From positions 1-46,877 of the forward strand of contig JACCWN010000036.1 in assembly GCA_013697625.1 (NCBI GenBank): DNA of 46,877 bases, written 5' to 3'. A model generated the notes under the pieces. That model saw only the letters and a program-made list of their open reading frames with translations, made no database searches and was not told where the DNA came from. The first letter of the stretch is position 1. Every line of letters begins with the position of its first letter. The stretch is from Legionella sp. (GTDB lineage Bacteria; Pseudomonadota; Gammaproteobacteria; Legionellales; Legionellaceae). Positions 46,178 to 46,877 of the stretch are shown piece after piece. A program made the translations under genes and the position numbers.

Positions 46178-46579
46178 ATGTCAATGACTTCTAATAAACC
46201 TTATCTGATTCGTGCCTTTTATGATTGGATAGTAGATAATAAGTTAACCCCCTATGTTCTTGTGGATGCATCTTTTCCGGGTATCCAAGTGCCTCAAGAA
46301 CATGTACGCAATGGACTTATTGTATTAAATATTTCCCCCACAGCAACCCGTGGACTTTTATTGGAAAATGATAGAGTCGTTTTTACAGCCCGTTTTTCTG
46401 GAAAAGTAGAACAAATTTTCATTACCCCCAAATCCATCCTTGAAATTTATGCTAAAGAAAATGGCAGAGGCATTGCTTTTTCAGCTGACGAAACCGATGA
46501 AGATGGCGATCCACCACCACATACGGATCCCTCCAATACAGTTACAGGTAGGAAACCAGCTTTGAAGTTAGTAAAATAA
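46178..46579 (+). CDS. sspB: ClpXP adaptor SspB
   Basis: 133-aa adaptor that hands ssrA-tagged proteins to ClpXP. The folded substrate-binding domain (about 1-105, YLIRAFYDWIVDNKLTPYVL at the start) is followed by a flexible acidic linker and the C-terminal ClpX-binding tail RKPALKLVK, matching the RPALRVVK of E. coli. ATG 46178 or 46184 are both possible. sspA-sspB is a conserved pair. Confidence 0.96.
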   Translation: MSMTSNKPYLIRAFYDWIVDNKLTPYVLVDASFPGIQVPQEHVRNGLIVLNISPTATRGLLLENDRVVFTARFSGKVEQIFITPKSILEIYAKENGRGIAFSADETDEDGDPPPHTDPSNTVTGRKPALKLVK

Positions 46580-46660
46580 ATTAGGTAAGGTCCCTAAAGT
46601 TTTTTTGAAGTCTTCACAATCTTAATCTGAGCACAGATTTTTCAGTTTACTTCGAACTGC

Positions 46661-46730
46661 CCCCTCTCCCGTGCTAGAAGTTTGAGTCATATGATAATAT
46701 TCTTCGCGGGATGAGGGTTGGGGAGGAGGG
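46661..46730. repeat. REP-like imperfect palindrome after sspB
   Basis: CCCCTCTCCCG (46661-46671) and CGGGATGAGGG (46707-46717), followed by TTGGGGAGGAGGG, form an imperfect inverted repeat of a type widespread in proteobacterial spacers. The window ends without a further gene. Confidence 0.5.
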
Positions 46731-46877
46731 AAATGGAAAAGTACTCCTTTATGGGGTTCTATGCACAGCCCCCGCCAATGTTCCCAGCGTTTAATATTTG
46801 ATCAACACCTACTTTATAAGATATTTTTATTTATTCTTGATTCCCCTCGATTTAATTTTATACTAACTCATTCAACT

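Overview
The window is a chromosomal segment of a gammaproteobacterium, most likely a host-associated member of the order Legionellales (Coxiella/Legionella/Berkiella-like). That placement is inferred from gene order, A+T-rich base use and three large orphan proteins that look like secreted or membrane-targeted effectors. Species and genus cannot be settled from the sequence alone. No phage, transposase, CRISPR array or rRNA is visible. One tRNA (Val-GAC) is present.

Layout. 0.2-6.6 kb (minus strand): glycolysis/pentose-phosphate operon tkt-gap-pgk, followed in the same direction by a 682-aa orphan membrane protein whose C-terminus carries PPxY and PSAP motifs like viral late domains. 6.9-11.5 kb (plus): a second orphan membrane protein, then coaBC-dut-algC, a classical proteobacterial cluster. 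11.6-11.8 kb: an inverted-repeat element. 12-13.9 kb: dsbA and a diheme cytochrome c4 gene on the minus strand, divergent from engB. 14.1-14.9 kb: two paralogous small secreted proteins, each followed by nearly the same hairpin. 14.9-16.8 kb (minus): a class II glutamine amidotransferase and an adenosine deaminase. 16.9-19.3 kb: a 61-aa protein, PiT phosphate transporter plus DUF47 partner, and an unlisted 53-aa PA3496-like protein. 19.7-24.5 kb: folate cyclo-ligase, P-II, ubiK, comM, pyrB, ruvX, yqgE. 24.8-31.7 kb: a tightly overlapped SUF iron-sulfur operon (Rrf2 regulator, sufB, C, D, S, U-like, T) ending in epmA. 32-35.6 kb: a 1200-aa orphan with a heptapeptide repeat, a poly-serine tract and a C-terminal membrane anchor. 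35.6-43.6 kb: tRNA-Val, then thrS-infC-rpmI-rplT and pheS-pheT-ihfA, and a small 2Fe-2S ferredoxin. 43.7-46.6 kb: rplM-rpsI, a 1-kb repeat-rich gap where related bacteria carry petABC, then sspA-sspB.

How it fits together. Most of the window is conserved housekeeping: central carbon flow, coenzyme A and nucleotide hygiene, periplasmic disulfide and electron transfer, Fe-S assembly, and translation. The accessory content is concentrated in the three orphan proteins placed at the edges of housekeeping operons, the small secreted pair, and the repeat elements. The strongest lead is the 682-aa protein with an overlapping PSAPPAY motif (the arrangement seen in Ebola VP40) plus a PPPPY motif. It suggests a bacterial effector built to engage host ESCRT/NEDD4 machinery. 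This is inferred from short motifs and is untested.
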